Shown here piece by piece: positions 1 through 24,673 of a DNA stretch of 64,000 nucleotides. Below the pieces are notes generated by a model. It ran no database searches, was not told the origin of the DNA, and saw only the letters and a list, made by a program, of their open reading frames with translations. This stretch comes from Sorex araneus (lineage: Eukaryota; Chordata; Mammalia; Eulipotyphla; Soricidae). The DNA lies in contig NC_073312.1 in NCBI RefSeq assembly GCF_027595985.1, positions 8,126,983-8,190,982 on the forward strand. Reading direction: 5' to 3'. Position 1 is the first letter of the stretch, and each line of letters starts with the position of its first letter. The position numbers and the translations under genes are program-made.

Positions 1-112
1 CTCTCAGGGATCACTCCTGACAGTGCTCAGGGGGCCATATGGGATGCCAGGAAACAAACTTGGGTCTGCCACTTGCGTGGCAGCTGCCGCCTTACCCTTG
101 GAACCTTAGAAT
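1..112 (-). repeat. Type A SINE, cut by window start
   Basis: Minus-strand body (ctcagggatcactcctgac, ggccatatgggatgcc) entering at base 1; the tRNA-like head end is degenerate. Confidence 0.65.
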
Positions 113-397
113 GTGTTGAGTGCTGCCTAATCAGAGCAGAAAGTGAAGCCTGGAAATCATAATTTAGAAAGAAAGAGAGCTTATATTACCGGGCGACTAT
201 ATTAGCAGGAAAATGTTGAGCATTTGCCCCAAATATTTTTATTACTATTTATTTTGGGATAGTTTTACGATAATGTAAAAGAGTTATTTTGAGCAGTATT
301 TTTAAAACTATACTCTGTTTCTGATTTAAGTATCAACGATGGGAAGCCAGAGGGATAGTACAGGTTTTTGGTGTGTTTTGATTTGTTTTGGTTTTGG

Positions 398-560
398 ATT
401 TTGGGTCACAACTGGTGATGGTCGGGGGTTACTCTTGGCTCTGTGCTCAGGAGTTAATCCTGCCTGGGCTCGGGGGACCCACATGCGATGACAGGGATGG
501 AATCTGGGTGGCCGAATGCAAGGCGAATGCCCTGCCCTCTAGCACAGGCTTAAGGCACAT
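398..560 (-). repeat. Type A SINE, diverged
   Basis: From ttttgggtcacaactgg to gcaaggcgaatgccctgcc; an old copy with many substitutions. Confidence 0.65.
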
Positions 561-650
561 GCCTTGCATGTGGTCCGCCACCGCTTGATCTCTGGAATCA
601 CATACTCCCCAAGCACAGAGCCAGGGGTAAGCCCTGAGCACCCCAATAAA
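556..650 (+). repeat. Type A SINE fragment, opposite orientation
   Basis: Diverged plus-strand body with agagccaggggtaagccctg abutting the preceding minus copy head to head. Confidence 0.35.
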
Positions 651-866
651 ATGATAGATAAAAAGTTATTACGTGTATTGAAGGCATATGCAAATGAATG
701 AAATACAAAGCTCTGACGGAAAGGCAATTTGGGTCAAGTTTAAGTATAGAGTAAATTATATTCTTTCAATTCTGCTAAATTAAGATGTTCCACCTATGAT
801 GGCATTCCTTTCTATAAGAACTTTTGTTTTTAAGAATATGGTTTAATGAGCTTTATTTAGCATTTT

Positions 867-1022
867 TTGGGGGGTCACACCCAGTGATATTCAGGGGTTA
901 CTCCTGGTATTTAGTAATTACTCCTGGTGCTGCTCCGGGGACCATATGGGATGCCAGGGATTGAACCTGAGTCAGCCACATGCAAGGCAAATGTCCAACC
1001 TGCTGTATTATTGCTCTAGCCC
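867..1022 (-). repeat. Type A SINE
   Basis: gggtcacacccagtgatatt through attgctctagcccc; full length apart from small indels. Confidence 0.85.
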
Positions 1023-1988
1023 CTGTAGTAACTTTTGAAATTGCTGCTTCACTAGTGGATTTTTAGTGCTATTTGAAAAATAAGAAACCTTAAAATATAC
1101 TTCTCTTTAATTATTTCACAACTATCAAAACTTAGACTATTTTTTTTTAATTTGGCATCAGTGCATGAAACAATATATATAAACGGTATCTCTAGAAATC
1201 CTTTCTGCCCCGTTAGAAATAAACACAATAAAAAAAAAAGTTGTATTAAATGATAGCTTTTTTGGTGGCTGTTAGCTAAGGGAGAATATGCCCATATTTA
1301 AACAGTAATGCAAATGTAGAACTGCTTAAATTATTGAAATTGTGTTACAGTAAAATATTCTAAAGGTTACAGTTTAGCTTTAATATGTGAAAATCTGTTT
1401 ATCCGCTCTCAGTAGAAACGAACTCACTAGCACTGCAGGTTAGATGATGCTGTTTGGAGGACGAAGGTCACTTGTTCGTTTTCTTTATAGTTTGGTCTGT
1501 GTCAACTCCCCCCCCCCCCAGGATTTATGACTGTAGGCTCACCAATCCCAAACCTTATGCGTTAAAGAGGAATAGGCAATAATCTTAGAAATTCCCCTAC
1601 TATTGGAAGGAGTCTGCCACGGGCGGGCCTGCTGGTGGGCGCGCTGTGCTGACAGTTAGAAGGCAAAGACAGCAGACGGCCAGGATGACCACCTCCCCCC
1701 CCTTTTTTTTTAATGTTTCGCTTAACCTTGCTTTTCTCAGTATATTTTCCCCTGTTATTGTGTTATAAAACAGTTGTATGTTTCAATGGTAATCACAGAT
1801 GTAAGACTTGGATTTGTTGTTTTGTTTTAGAGCTAAGTTTCCAGATGTCGCATTTCTAGTTCGGAAAATAAAATGCTTTTTCCTTATAGAAACTGTTAAA
1901 TATTAACAAATATTATGTGGATTATGAGGTTGCTGCCAGCAGATGCAAGGTTTAGGAATTGAACACCGAGAAACTACACAGACTTCTC

Positions 1989-2160
1989 AGGGGCCCGGAG
2001 CCTTGTGCAGTGGGGAGGCGCTCGCCTTGCCGGCAGCTGACCTGGGTCAGTCCCCGGCATCCCATGTGGCCCCCAGCGCCACCAGGAGGGATTGGTCCCT
2101 GAGCGCAGAGCCGGGAGTTACCCTGAGCACAGCCGGTTATAGCTCCTAAACCAAAATAAT
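1989..2160 (+). repeat. Type A SINE, diverged
   Basis: Head starts gggcccggagccttgtgcag, B-box region ctgggtcagtccccgg, tail caaaataataat. Confidence 0.65.
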
Positions 2161-2326
2161 AATACTGATGATAATAACAATACTTTCTGGACTTTGGCAG
2201 TTGACTAAGCTCAATTCAGAGAAGTCCATGATACAAGCTAAAACCGAAATGATTTTGGAAGAGTGTATGTAAAGGGGGGTGCTTTTCTAGTTTTTAAACT
2301 TAGCTGCATTTTACATTTCTTCAATG

Positions 2327-2558
2327 TATCACTGTCATCCTGTTGCTCACAGATGTGCTTGAGCGGGCACCAGTAACGTCTCCCTTGTAAGACTTGTTGT
2401 GACTGTTTTTGGCATATTGAATATGCCACGGGTAGCTTGCCAGGCTCTGCCGTGCAGGTGGGATACTCTCGGTAGCTTGCCGGGCTCTCTGAGAGGGATG
2501 GAGGAATCGAACACGGGTCAGCCGCGTGCAAGGCAAACGCCCTACCCGCTGTGCTATT
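2327..2558 (-). repeat. Type B SINE
   Basis: Starts tatcactgtcatcctgttgc (reverse of the ACAGTG-type tail), passes ggcatattgaatatgcca, ends with the shared tRNA-like head. Confidence 0.88.
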
Positions 2559-2931
2559 ATAAAATAAATATATTTGATATATTTTGTTATTATTTTTAAA
2601 TTTTTTAATGAAACATCATGAGATACAATTACAGACTTACACACTTTCATGATTTGATATATATTTAATATAAAGAAAATACAAAGAAGTCTTTAGCCTT
2701 TGTTACCTACAGAGAAATGTGTTTTATTGTTTCTGATGCCGGTTTGGGGAGGGTGCCCAGGAGCTGCCCTGGGCCTCTCACAGGCCAGGCGTGCGCCCAG
2801 CCCCTTGGGCATTTGGGTTCAGAAACTGTTGCTGCACGCTGCTCTCCTGAGCCACCCGGGCACTTCATCCAGAGCAGTGTCATTAGCTACACAAAACTTG
2901 CTTTTCTGTGTTTTTTATTCTTTTTTTTTTC

Positions 2932-2957
2932 CATATATATATATATATATATATAAT
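2932..2957. repeat. (AT)n microsatellite
   Basis: Uninterrupted alternating AT in TIAL1 intron 1. Confidence 0.9.
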
Positions 2958-3080
2958 TGCTTTGGTTGGGCTCAAAGACAAACTCACTTTATACCTAATA
3001 ATATTCGTTTATTTATGGTCAGATGTCTTAATAAGTATTTGTGTATTATTTGTGTATGTATGTTATGCATTATTTTAAAT

Positions 3081-3279
3081 TGTAGCACAGTGGGTAGGGT
3101 GTTTGCCTTGCCTGGGGCCGACCCAGGTTCGATTCCTCCACCCCTCTCGGAGAGCCCGGCAAGCTCCCCGTGACATATTCGATATGCCAAAAACAGTAAC
3201 AACAAGTCTCACAATGGAGACATTACTGGTGCCCGCTCGAGCAAATCGATGAGCAACGGGATGACAGTGATACCGTGAT
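3081..3279 (+). repeat. Type B SINE, head truncated
   Basis: tagcacagtgggtagggtg, ggttcgattcctccaccc, then the type B body to gggatgacagtgataccg; the first 10-15 bases of the head are missing. Confidence 0.88.
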
Positions 3280-3381
3280 TTAAATCTATACATTACAGTT
3301 ACCTTATGACCGCTTTATATGGTGTATGCCCGGCCATATTGGTTTGTCTTTTGTTTTTTTTGTTTTTTTTTAGGCCAGTAA

Positions 3382-3412
3382 TTTATTTATTTATTTATTT
3401 ATTTATTTATTT
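3382..3412. repeat. (TTTA)n microsatellite
   Basis: Eight units of TTTA, probably the expanded tail of the adjoining minus-strand R3 fragment. Confidence 0.85.
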
Positions 3413-3495
3413 TTTAATTTTTTATTGTGGAAAGTTACAAAGTTACAAAGTTTTCAGGTTTAAATCTCAGTTATACAATGCTCGAATACCCATCC
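3413..3495 (-). repeat. R3 retroelement 3' fragment
   Basis: The reverse complement reads gggatgggtattcgagcatt, gtataactgagatttaaacc and tgaaaactttgtaac, matching the end of the large element at 22.6 kb. Confidence 0.55.
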
Positions 3496-3618
3496 CTTCT
3501 TGGTTTGTCTTTTGAAGTGCTACTGTAGTAGCTTAAGAATAAGTGTTTTTTTCTCGAGTGTTAGTCTTACCGTCAGAAGATTGGTCTTAATTAGGAAATT
3601 TGGGGGATTTTTGTTTGT

Positions 3619-3778
3619 GTTTTGGGTCACACCCAGCCACACTCAGGGCGTACTCCTGGCTCTGTGCTCAGTAATTGCCCCCGGCGGTGCCCTGGGAACC
3701 ATCTGCAACGCCGGGGATTGAACCTGGTGGGCTGCGTGCAAGACGAGCGCCCTACCCTCTGCACTACGGCCCCAGCCC
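3619..3778 (-). repeat. Type A SINE
   Basis: ttttgggtcacacccagcca to ctacggccccagccc, about 125 bp upstream of TIAL1 exon 2. Confidence 0.82.
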
Positions 3779-3903
3779 CTTCAGTTAGAAGGATGTTACT
3801 GACGATAGAGGACACGCAAGTGAAGTAGCAGGCGCTGAGGTAAATGCTGATGCCGGGGCTGAAGGGAAGTTGCTGACCGTGTCTTTTCCTCCCCCTCACG
3901 CAG

Positions 3904-16972
<13,069 letters not shown>

Positions 16973-17208
16973 CTAGCTGGGACTCTGAGCAGAATCACAG
17001 TTCACGAGAGCTTCAGTTTCCTGTGACACCCTGAAGACACGAACGGAGACAGCGGAAAATGGAAATATTTATTTTAAAAAATGGAAATGTTTGGAACCTT
17101 TAGCACAGCTTTGCTTGGGTGAAGGACACATGTCTTCTAGTTCTGCCTTTTTAAGTTTTTGTTCATGATGGATATGAACATGATTTTTCTTTGTGTACAA
17201 AAACTAAA

Positions 17209-17223
17209 AATAAAGTCAATAAA
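17209..17223 (+). terminator. TIAL1: TIAL1 proximal polyadenylation signals
   Basis: Two AATAAA hexamers nine bases apart (17209 and 17218), about 240 nt after the stop codon. Confidence 0.6.
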
Positions 17224-19619
17224 GACAATTCTGACTAAAAATTTTGATATAAGAAATGGGTAATACATTTTGATTCTTAGATACTATTCCATTTTTATCT
17301 TGCTGTTCAGTATTTTAATTCACTGTGTTTTTCAAAGAGCAAAAACGGGAGGATCGTGGCAATCTGGGAATCATATATAAGTTCATCCTGAGCCTTGATA
17401 CTCCCCACCCTTACCCCAGCCAAGGTGGACCACATTCGAAGTCAGCAGGAAAAGTGAGATATTCAGAAGAAATGCAGGATTTTGGAGTCGCTTTGGAGGA
17501 AAATTTTTTCGGTGCCTAAAGAAACTGAAGCCAGACGATAAAGAAATGTTGCCGCCTGAATAAGGAGCAGCGCTGAGTTCCTTGAATGAATGTCGGTGGT
17601 CCACAGCAGACATATTTTTTAAATTAAAAAAAAATGTGGGTTATTAAAACTATAGTAAATTATATTTCATTTTGGGGGGGAGATTCCAAGTATGGTGTTT
17701 GTATAAAAATCAGACAGTCCTACTTTTACATGAAGTTTAAATGATATACATTGTAAATACTGAATAATAACTACAGTGTTTAAAAAGCATGCTTCAACAT
17801 AGAAGTAGCAGCAATATAATTATCTGAAGTAACACTTAAGAGCTCACTCCACTGCATTAAATGCAGTGGATTGATAAAAATGTTTAAAACTGACATCTCC
17901 AAGGTTGGCTACTATGTAAAATTAAAATTATACAAATTACTATACAGAAAGCCTTAATTTTAATTTCATACCAATCTTTGATGCATCTTAAACGGTTGGA
18001 AATTAGATTTCTTTTACCTTTTTTTTTTTGGTTTATATCACTTGGTATGTAAATACCTTTATGAAAACCTTGTAAACCTATTTCGGGGTTTCAATAGGTT
18101 TCAATCAGTTGTATAGTACAAATGTTTTTTTAAAAATTCTTGTGTTTTTTTTTTTAATCAGATCTATTTTGCCCAGTAATTTTTTATTAAATAAAAACAC
18201 TAAGACATCTTAGTTTAGTGTATCAGCATATTAATTGAATATTCAGCTTACAATAATACACAGAGTTGCAGTTTCCATTCCTTCCCCTCATGCGTGTGTC
18301 GTGTGCGTGAATGAGCAGCCTTTAGCACGCGTGCAGTTGGACTGGACGAGATAAGCTCAAGATTTGTTTCTGGGCTATTTTTCAGGCTATCTGGATAAAA
18401 TCTGCCTCAAAATTTCTATCAAAACAAGAATGTAAAATAGGTGATATCCTGTGTTTGAGTTCTGACGAGGGGGGAGGGTGCAAGTGTTTCAACGGTGCAT
18501 TTGAAATGGTGGAGACTGGGCACCAAAAATGCAAAAATACTACTTTACTATTACATAGTAAGATGCCGCTGGCACCCACAGATGACTATTTTTTAAACTT
18601 TTGAACTCTTTAATTAGCTTTAAAAATGATGGTTTTATAAATTGGTGACAGCACTTATTTTATTATTATGTTCCTTTCCCTGTTTAGAAGCAGAGCCAAA
18701 TGTATTCATCACCATGAAAACCCCCAGGTTCTAGAGTCCTTCATCTTGGAGCCAGTGTTTTTATGCATTTCAGTTTCCACCACGCTCATCCTCGATCCCA
18801 TTGTCCCATTATAAAACCTACCCTTATTCCGTTGCTCCGTGGCTAATGTCTTTGCGGGGGTGTTATGGAAGAGTTAACTTTATATTTTGTAAGGAGAACA
18901 CTATCAATTATGCCTCCTGGTTAAAAATATCTTGAATACATGTGAAACTTGAACAATTAAAGACTTTTTTTTAAATATATATATTGATAAAAGTCTATTA
19001 AATTCTCCATTTGCCTTTTTTGGATCTACCAGTAAATCAAGTAGCTTATTGAGATAACAAATATAGCCACAGTGTTTCTTAGTTGTATATTCTGTTGATT
19101 TAATAAAATTATCTAAACTAGTTATATTGCCATAATAAACGTGACTGAAGTGTCCTTCGTCTCAATCGGAAAGAGAGCAAGATTTCATAATAGGTTCAGT
19201 TATGGAAGTTATTTCATATGAAAAGATTTTTAAAATACAAAGCTACTTATCCAAATGAAGTGCACCATATTTAAGTACAACTGTCAAGCTAACACAGACG
19301 TAAGACTATTTTATAACACGAAGTGAAGTCAGTGCTATCTTGATCCAATTTAAGCCTAAGAATCGTTGCCTTTCCCATGTTCATTAAAAGCAGCAGTAGA
19401 GATTCTTTGGCATGCAAAAAAATGTTTTTTATTTCATAATACTGAGATTTATTTTGGTGATGTATTTCTGACTGCCGTTTTCCTTGCTCTAATGATCTCT
19501 CTACTAGTATTTCCCACCTTGCCATTCCCACTTGATTTTTATGTTTGCCGGCAGTGAGAGGCTAAAATAACTGGCCAACTTAAGCCAAAGCTGTAAACCA
19601 CAGTGGAAGTAAGTCTTTC

Positions 19620-19625
19620 AATAAA
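19620..19625 (+). terminator. TIAL1: Candidate distal TIAL1 polyadenylation signal
   Basis: AATAAA followed 20-45 nt later by a U/GU-rich element; the last hexamer before SINEs resume at 19957. Confidence 0.4.
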
Positions 19626-19956
19626 GACTAGACTATGTAAGTGGCTTTTTCTTATTGTCGTTTATTACATCATTATTCCTTCCTGGTGATCATGAGATAC
19701 ACAATATGGTTTTCTTTTATTAGTAAGGTATGTGGACTACATACTACCCAGAACTTGCTGGATTAAAATTTAATTTTCTGAATACGGAATCAAAAATTTG
19801 TATCCTAAAATACCTGCTCTGTGGAATATTATAAGAATCGTTCATTGGAGTCCCCGGGTAGAAAAACCAGACCATTATCTCCCATATTGTGGTTGATCTT
19901 TACTATCTGTGTAAACTGCTGAACAAATAAAAGAGGAAAAAAGTTAAAGTTTCTAA

Positions 19957-20100
19957 GAGGGGCTGGAGAGGTAGTTGGCAGGTACACTTGCTGGGCGCTG
20001 GGAACCAAATTCAACCCTGGCAGGTGGTCCTCCAAGAGCTGCCAGAGGTGATTCCTCAGTGCAGACCGAGGAGTGGCCCCAAAACAAAATGTTAAAAATA
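19957..20100 (+). repeat. Type A SINE, diverged
   Basis: gaggggctggagaggtagtt to an AAAATAAAG tail; first SINE after the TIAL1 3' end. Confidence 0.6.
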
Positions 20101-20244
20101 AAGTAGATGCTTTTCTAGCAGGTGTCCAAATTAAACCTCACCTATTAAAGCAGCTTCTGAACTTCCAATTAATATTTTATGTATATTGAGTTTGCATTTA
20201 TAGTATGTATTGAAAAGATCCAAAAAATGATTTAGGCCTAGTTT

Positions 20245-20398
20245 GGTTTTTTATTTGCTTTTTTTTGGGTCACACCCGGCGATGCACAGGGGTTACTCCT
20301 GGCGGTGCTCAGGGAACCATTTGGGATGCTGGGAGTCGAACCCAGGTTGGGCTCGTGCAAGGCAAATGCCCTCCCTGCTGTGCTATCGCTCCAGCCTC
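20245..20398 (-). repeat. Type A SINE with internal deletion and TSD
   Basis: Lacks the ctctgcactcaggaatt block of the usual body. Flanked by taggcctagttt (20233-20244) and tagacctagttt (20399-20410). Confidence 0.9.
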
Positions 20399-20542
20399 TA
20401 GACCTAGTTTTTAAAAGAATCTTTAAGTGATCTACATGAATGGGTTTTATTAAGTAGAGTTCTATGTGTACTAATAGTGTCCTAACTGGCTTGATATTTA
20501 AGTGCCAGATTAATACCTGGTTTCCCATTTACCTAACTGGGT

Positions 20543-20662
20543 TTTTTTCGGGGAGGGCACGCCTAGCATTGCTCCTGTGCAGTACTTCGGGTACGGGGCG
20601 GTGAGGGATCAAACTGAGGGTGCCTTCGGGCAAAGGACCTGCTCCAGTCCTCTGGGTCAGTT
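20543..20662 (-). repeat. Old SINE relic
   Basis: gggagggcacgcctagcatt and ggacctgctccagtcctctg; weak similarity. Confidence 0.3.
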
Positions 20663-20664
20663 CC

Positions 20665-21619
20665 TTGGCCATCTTAAACTCGGTCTATTTTGAAAAGTAG
20701 TTCAAGCTAGACCAAGTACTGTAACTCACAAGGTACTGGTATAGATTTTTTCCTTTTAGGCCCCAGAATGGCTGCCTAACAGTGAAAATTCAATTTTTTT
20801 ACACATGGGAAATAGATAAGGGAGATATAAATTTTAGATATATATATATAATTTCCAGGATGACAGGCGGGCAGGGCCCAACTCTGGGCTCCCACATTCA
20901 AAACATGGTCCCTCCCTTTGAGCTTCTGAAGAAGATTTGGAACACTTGATGGAAGGTGAAAATGACAGAAGGCCTAGAAAATGCCTTAAAATTCTAACCC
21001 ATTGTTTCTCTTGAGATGTCCCTTTGGGAAAGTGACCCATACCTAATATCTCACCTTTGCCAGCCTGGAAAATCTGCTTAACGTGAATCAAACCGAAGAG
21101 TTGTTGGGTGCTATTCCGAGGAATTACAGGGGCACTTGCATGTGGAAAAGTAACTTCTGGTTGACGTTTTTGTGTCAAATTCCTGCTTAGGCAACAATTC
21201 ATTGTTGCCGCTCAAAGACTGTGATGACTGTGATGCCGGGAGTCACCCAGGAGCTCCTGTGCAGAGCGCCTGAGGACCTGTCACTTGGACCACCTTGGGG
21301 CTTGCTCTACCTGCCCGCCCATTTTAATCCTGCTTAGTTCTTGTGAACTGGGTGGATGGTACTGTGGAATGAATGGTGTCTTTACTAGAATTGCCTGGAT
21401 ATACAAACAGTAGATAACATAATTTGCCCGGCTGAAATTTTGTTTTCTGTTCTTACATCATTTTTCCTTGGATATTAGCATACTAATATCCGAGATTATT
21501 AGTTATGGGAAAACCAGAACCATCTAGGTATAAAAATGCAAATGTGCCCTTGTGCATTTGTTGAGAACTGATAACAGTATTGTATCAGATACCAAATATT
21601 GTATTGATACTAAATATCA
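20665..21619. other. Unique intergenic sequence
   Basis: No repeat or gene recognised between the last SINE relic and the R3 element; one (AT)n patch at 20838-20851. Confidence 0.5.
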
Positions 21620-22668
21620 GAGTTTCAGACTTCCTTTTACTGGATCTTGCCGCACTCAGCAGTGAAGAATCCTGGCCAGCGGGTTCCACAACGCCGGAGA
21701 ATGCTCCAGACCCCAGACCGAGCCAATAACACCGGGGTGCCCCAGATGGAGCAGGTGCAGTCTCTCCGCCTTCTCCAGATGGAATTCCAGCGACCATGAG
21801 TTTCTACAAACATGGCTCGGGTATATGGGGACCAGGACTATTTCTCCAAACCTTTCCTGATACACAAAAAAACGCTCAGGAACGGCTCCTCCGCCCCCAA
21901 ACAGCCATGATCTCAGAGGCACACAAACCAATCTCGGAACGCAGCGGCTGCTGGCAGAAATGCTCCTGGACTGTGAACTAAGCTATGGCCCCATGCTACC
22001 CCAGAGGGGAAGGGTTTTTGTCCCTCGGCCTTTTCCCCTTTGTGGCAGCATGGCGACTGCCATCTTTCAGAGCCAATTGGACAGAGGTAGGAGCTTGCAG
22101 TGATGGGGCATGCAGGAAATCTCACAATGGGGAGTGGGGTGGAACCGGCCCTGCTCCCCGCCCAGACGAGACTCGAGCGGCCGCCCACGAATGGCTCCTC
22201 CTGCTCCTGAACAGCCATGATCCCAGAGGCACACGAACCAATCTCGGAACACAGCGGCTGCTGGCAAAATATCTCTGGACTTAATTACTAAAATATCAGA
22301 ATTCCAAAACTGCACGGCCACTGTCACAGCCCTGCAACATCATACGCTCTTCATTATCAGCAGTAGAAAACAAATTAATGACACCTTTTCAGCAGGTCTG
22401 ATTGTTGGGGGGAAATTCCAAATAATAATAGTGGGTTTATTGTCGAAAATTGAATGTAATCAAAGTAAAGAGAGAATAAGGTGAAAATAATCTGCCACAC
22501 GGGCAGGGTGAGGATGGGAGGGGGGTACACTGGGGTTCTTGGTGGTGGAACACGTGCACTGGTGAAGGGATGGGTGTTTGGACATTGTATGACTGAGACT
22601 TAAACCTGAAAGCTTTGTAACTGTTCTCATGGTGATTCAGTTAAATAAATAAATAAATAAATAAAATT
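21620..22668 (+). mobile_element. R3: unclassified composite retroelement, longest copy
   Basis: A GC-rich 5' part contains a 90-bp module twice in direct orientation (21883-21972 and 22192-22281, both with cagcggctgctggca). The 3' part reads ggatgggtgtttggacattg, tatgactgagacttaaacc and gtgattcagtt, then ends in (AAAT)n. The 3' part recurs at five other sites here. The simple A-rich tail points to a non-LTR retrotransposition product; no ORF was found. The 5' boundary is uncertain. Confidence 0.5.
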
Positions 22669-22672
22669 TGAC

Positions 22673-22824
22673 GGGACTGGAGAAATAGTATAGAGGGTAG
22701 GGTAGGGCATTTGTCTTGTACACAGCCAATCTGGGTTCATTCCCTGGCACCCAATATGATCCCCTGAGCACAGAGCCAGAAATAGCCCCTGAGCACTGCC
22801 AGGTGTTACATGAAAAAAAAAAGA
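22673..22824 (+). repeat. Type A SINE
   Basis: gggactggagaaatagtata to a poly(A) tail, inserted right behind the R3 tail. Confidence 0.78.
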
Positions 22825-22967
22825 GTTCTAAGTTAAATGGTTCCTTATGTGGTTTGTGCGATGACTTTGATTTAGATAAACTAAATTGAACCTGCCCATT
22901 TAATCAATTTATTCTTTCTTCAGAACTTGGGGACAGAACTTGGGGAAACCGTTTGTTGGGTGTGGGG

Positions 22968-23115
22968 CTGGGGCAGGAAGCGGGAGGGAGCTACTCCTGG
23001 CTCTGTGCTCGGGGGTGGTTCACAGCAGTGCATGAGGAGGTCATGTGTCAGTCATGCAGCAGGAGCTGGCAGCATGCAGAGTCCATGCCTTAACCCCTGT
23101 CCTATCTCCAGCCCT
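22968..23115 (-). repeat. Old SINE relic
   Basis: gctactcctggctctgtgct and cttaacccctgtcctatctccagccc. Confidence 0.42.
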
Positions 23116-23371
23116 TTGGCAAAACCGTTTTAGACCAAGTTCCCTGGGTCAGTTTACTTTTGAGCCTATGGCCCAACTCGCTTGGTTGTTTAAAGAGGGC
23201 GTGGCCTGGGAAGGGTGCGTGAGTGGGGTAACGGGAACAGAACTGGGGCCGGGACTCCGAGGCCTGGGCTGGATGCTCCTGACGTGGGAAGTTAGGAATT
23301 GGAGATTGCACGTTTTAGCAAGAATCCTTGGAGAGAGCAGCTGATGGAAAATAACAGTATAAATTTTGGCT

Positions 23372-23539
23372 TTGGTTTGGGGGCCACTCCCGACGGTGCT
23401 TAGGGGCTGTTCAAGCTCTGGGCTCCAAGGGCGCACCCAGCCCTGCTTGGCAGGGGTTCTGGGATGCCAGGGGTCAAGCCTGGACCTCCAGCTGACAAAG
23501 CTTGTGCCTCAGCCCCCTTGAGCGCCCTCTCCGGCCCCA
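23372..23539 (-). repeat. Old SINE relic
   Basis: gggggccactcccgacggtg, tgggatgccaggggtcaagc and gccctctccggcccc. Confidence 0.45.
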
Positions 23540-23598
23540 TCTTTTTTATTTACCAGCTCTGATCATTTCGTTAAGGTACGTAGAATTATAGCTATGCG

Positions 23599-23762
23599 GG
23601 GCTGGAACGATAGCACAGTGGGTAGGGCCTTGCACACAGCCGATCCAGGTTTGATTCCCAGCATCCCATAGGGTCCCCTGAGCACCGCCAGGGGTAATTC
23701 CTGAGTGCAGAGCCAGGAATAACCCCTGTGCATTGCCCGGTGTGACCCCCCCAAAAAAAAAT
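23599..23762 (+). repeat. Type A SINE
   Basis: ggggctggaacgatagcaca to poly(A); a short deletion removes part of ggcgtttgccttg in the head. Confidence 0.92.
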
Positions 23763-23812
23763 TATACTTATGCATCTTGATCAAAATGTTGCTCAGATGA
23801 TTTAAAAGGTGG

Positions 23813-23972
23813 GGCTGGAGAGAGAGAGTACTGAGAGTAAGCACTTGCCTTGCGTGCAGCCAACCCCTGTTGGGTCCCCAGCATCTCTGAGCCTCGCCAG
23901 GAGTGATCCGTGAGTTCAGAGCTGGGAAGAAGCCCTGAGGTATTGGCCCAAAACCAAAAAGAAAATAAAAAA
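23813..23972 (+). repeat. Type A SINE, diverged
   Basis: ggggctggagagagagagta to an A-rich tail at 23945-23972. Confidence 0.68.
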
Positions 23973-24081
23973 AGAGCTTTAAAATATTGTTATCAAGCAC
24001 TTTCAGTAAAATGATGGGTTTAGAATATCCTTCAAATCTACATTTAGTTTATTAAAACCAGAAATATTTTTTGTTGTTTTG

Positions 24082-24215
24082 TTTTGGAGCCACACCTCAG
24101 GGCTTGCTCGTGGTCCTGTGCTCAGGGATCACTCCTCGTGGGCTCATGGGACCATGGGGGTGCTGGGGATCAAATCCAGGTCAGCCACAGATGCCATCCC
24201 TACTTTCCGACTGAT
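24082..24215 (-). repeat. Type A SINE, head truncated
   Basis: ttttggagccacacctcagg to caaatccaggtcagccac. Confidence 0.55.
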
Positions 24216-24423
24216 CCTGTCCCTGGAATCTTATTTGTGAAAGATGGGATTAACTGCAAGGGAGGGAGGTCAGCACGACAGGCCTTGCGAGTCAGAAGCC
24301 CTGGGTACAATCCTTGATGCCGCCAATAAATAACAAACCAACATGGGGTGACCTCATTCCTCGGTTGTTGCTTTGCTGTTTTTGGATCTTTGAATCTGGC
24401 ATCTTGTTTAGAGTGTAAGCTGC

Positions 24424-24604
24424 GGGGCTGGAGCAATAGCACAGCGGGGAGGGCGTTTGCCTTGCACACGACTGACCCAGGTTCGATTCCCAGCATCCCA
24501 TATGGTCCCCCGAGCATCGCCAGGAATAATTCCTGAGTGCAGAGCCAGGAGTAACTCCTGAGCATCGCCGGGTGTGACCCAAAGAGCAAAATAATAAAAA
24601 AAAG
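24424..24604 (+). repeat. Type A SINE, young-looking
   Basis: ggggctggagcaatagcaca, intact B box ggttcgattcc, A-rich tail. Confidence 0.95.
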
Positions 24605-24673
24605 GGTGCCAGCTGCAAAAACTTTGAGTAATTCTACAAGCCCTAGGATTACAGATCTGTCTCAGCACATGGT

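Larger units (their letters stand above)
1..3903 (+). other. TIAL1: TIAL1 intron 1 (3' part)
   Basis: Exon 1 (start codon and about 10 residues) was not found here, so the window opens inside intron 1. It holds the SINEs listed separately. 1023-1988 is unique AT-rich sequence with a C11 run near 1510 and no recognisable gene. Confidence 0.75.
16973..19645 (+). other. TIAL1: TIAL1 3' UTR (extent inferred)
   Basis: Unique, mostly AT-rich, SINE-free sequence from the stop codon to about 19.65 kb. Overlapping AATAAA hexamers at 17209-17214 and 17218-17223 give a proximal site. Further AATAAA motifs occur at 19102, 19134 and 19620; the last is followed by a U/GU-rich stretch (gtggctttttcttattg). 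Lack of repeats, against SINEs on both sides, suggests transcribed and constrained sequence. The distal end is inference. Confidence 0.6.

Noticed and set aside
24424..24604. tRNA genes suggested by A-box and B-box motifs
   Set aside because: The motifs belong to SINE heads; no cloverleaf with paired acceptor stem and anticodon arm is intact, and each is followed by a SINE body and A tail.
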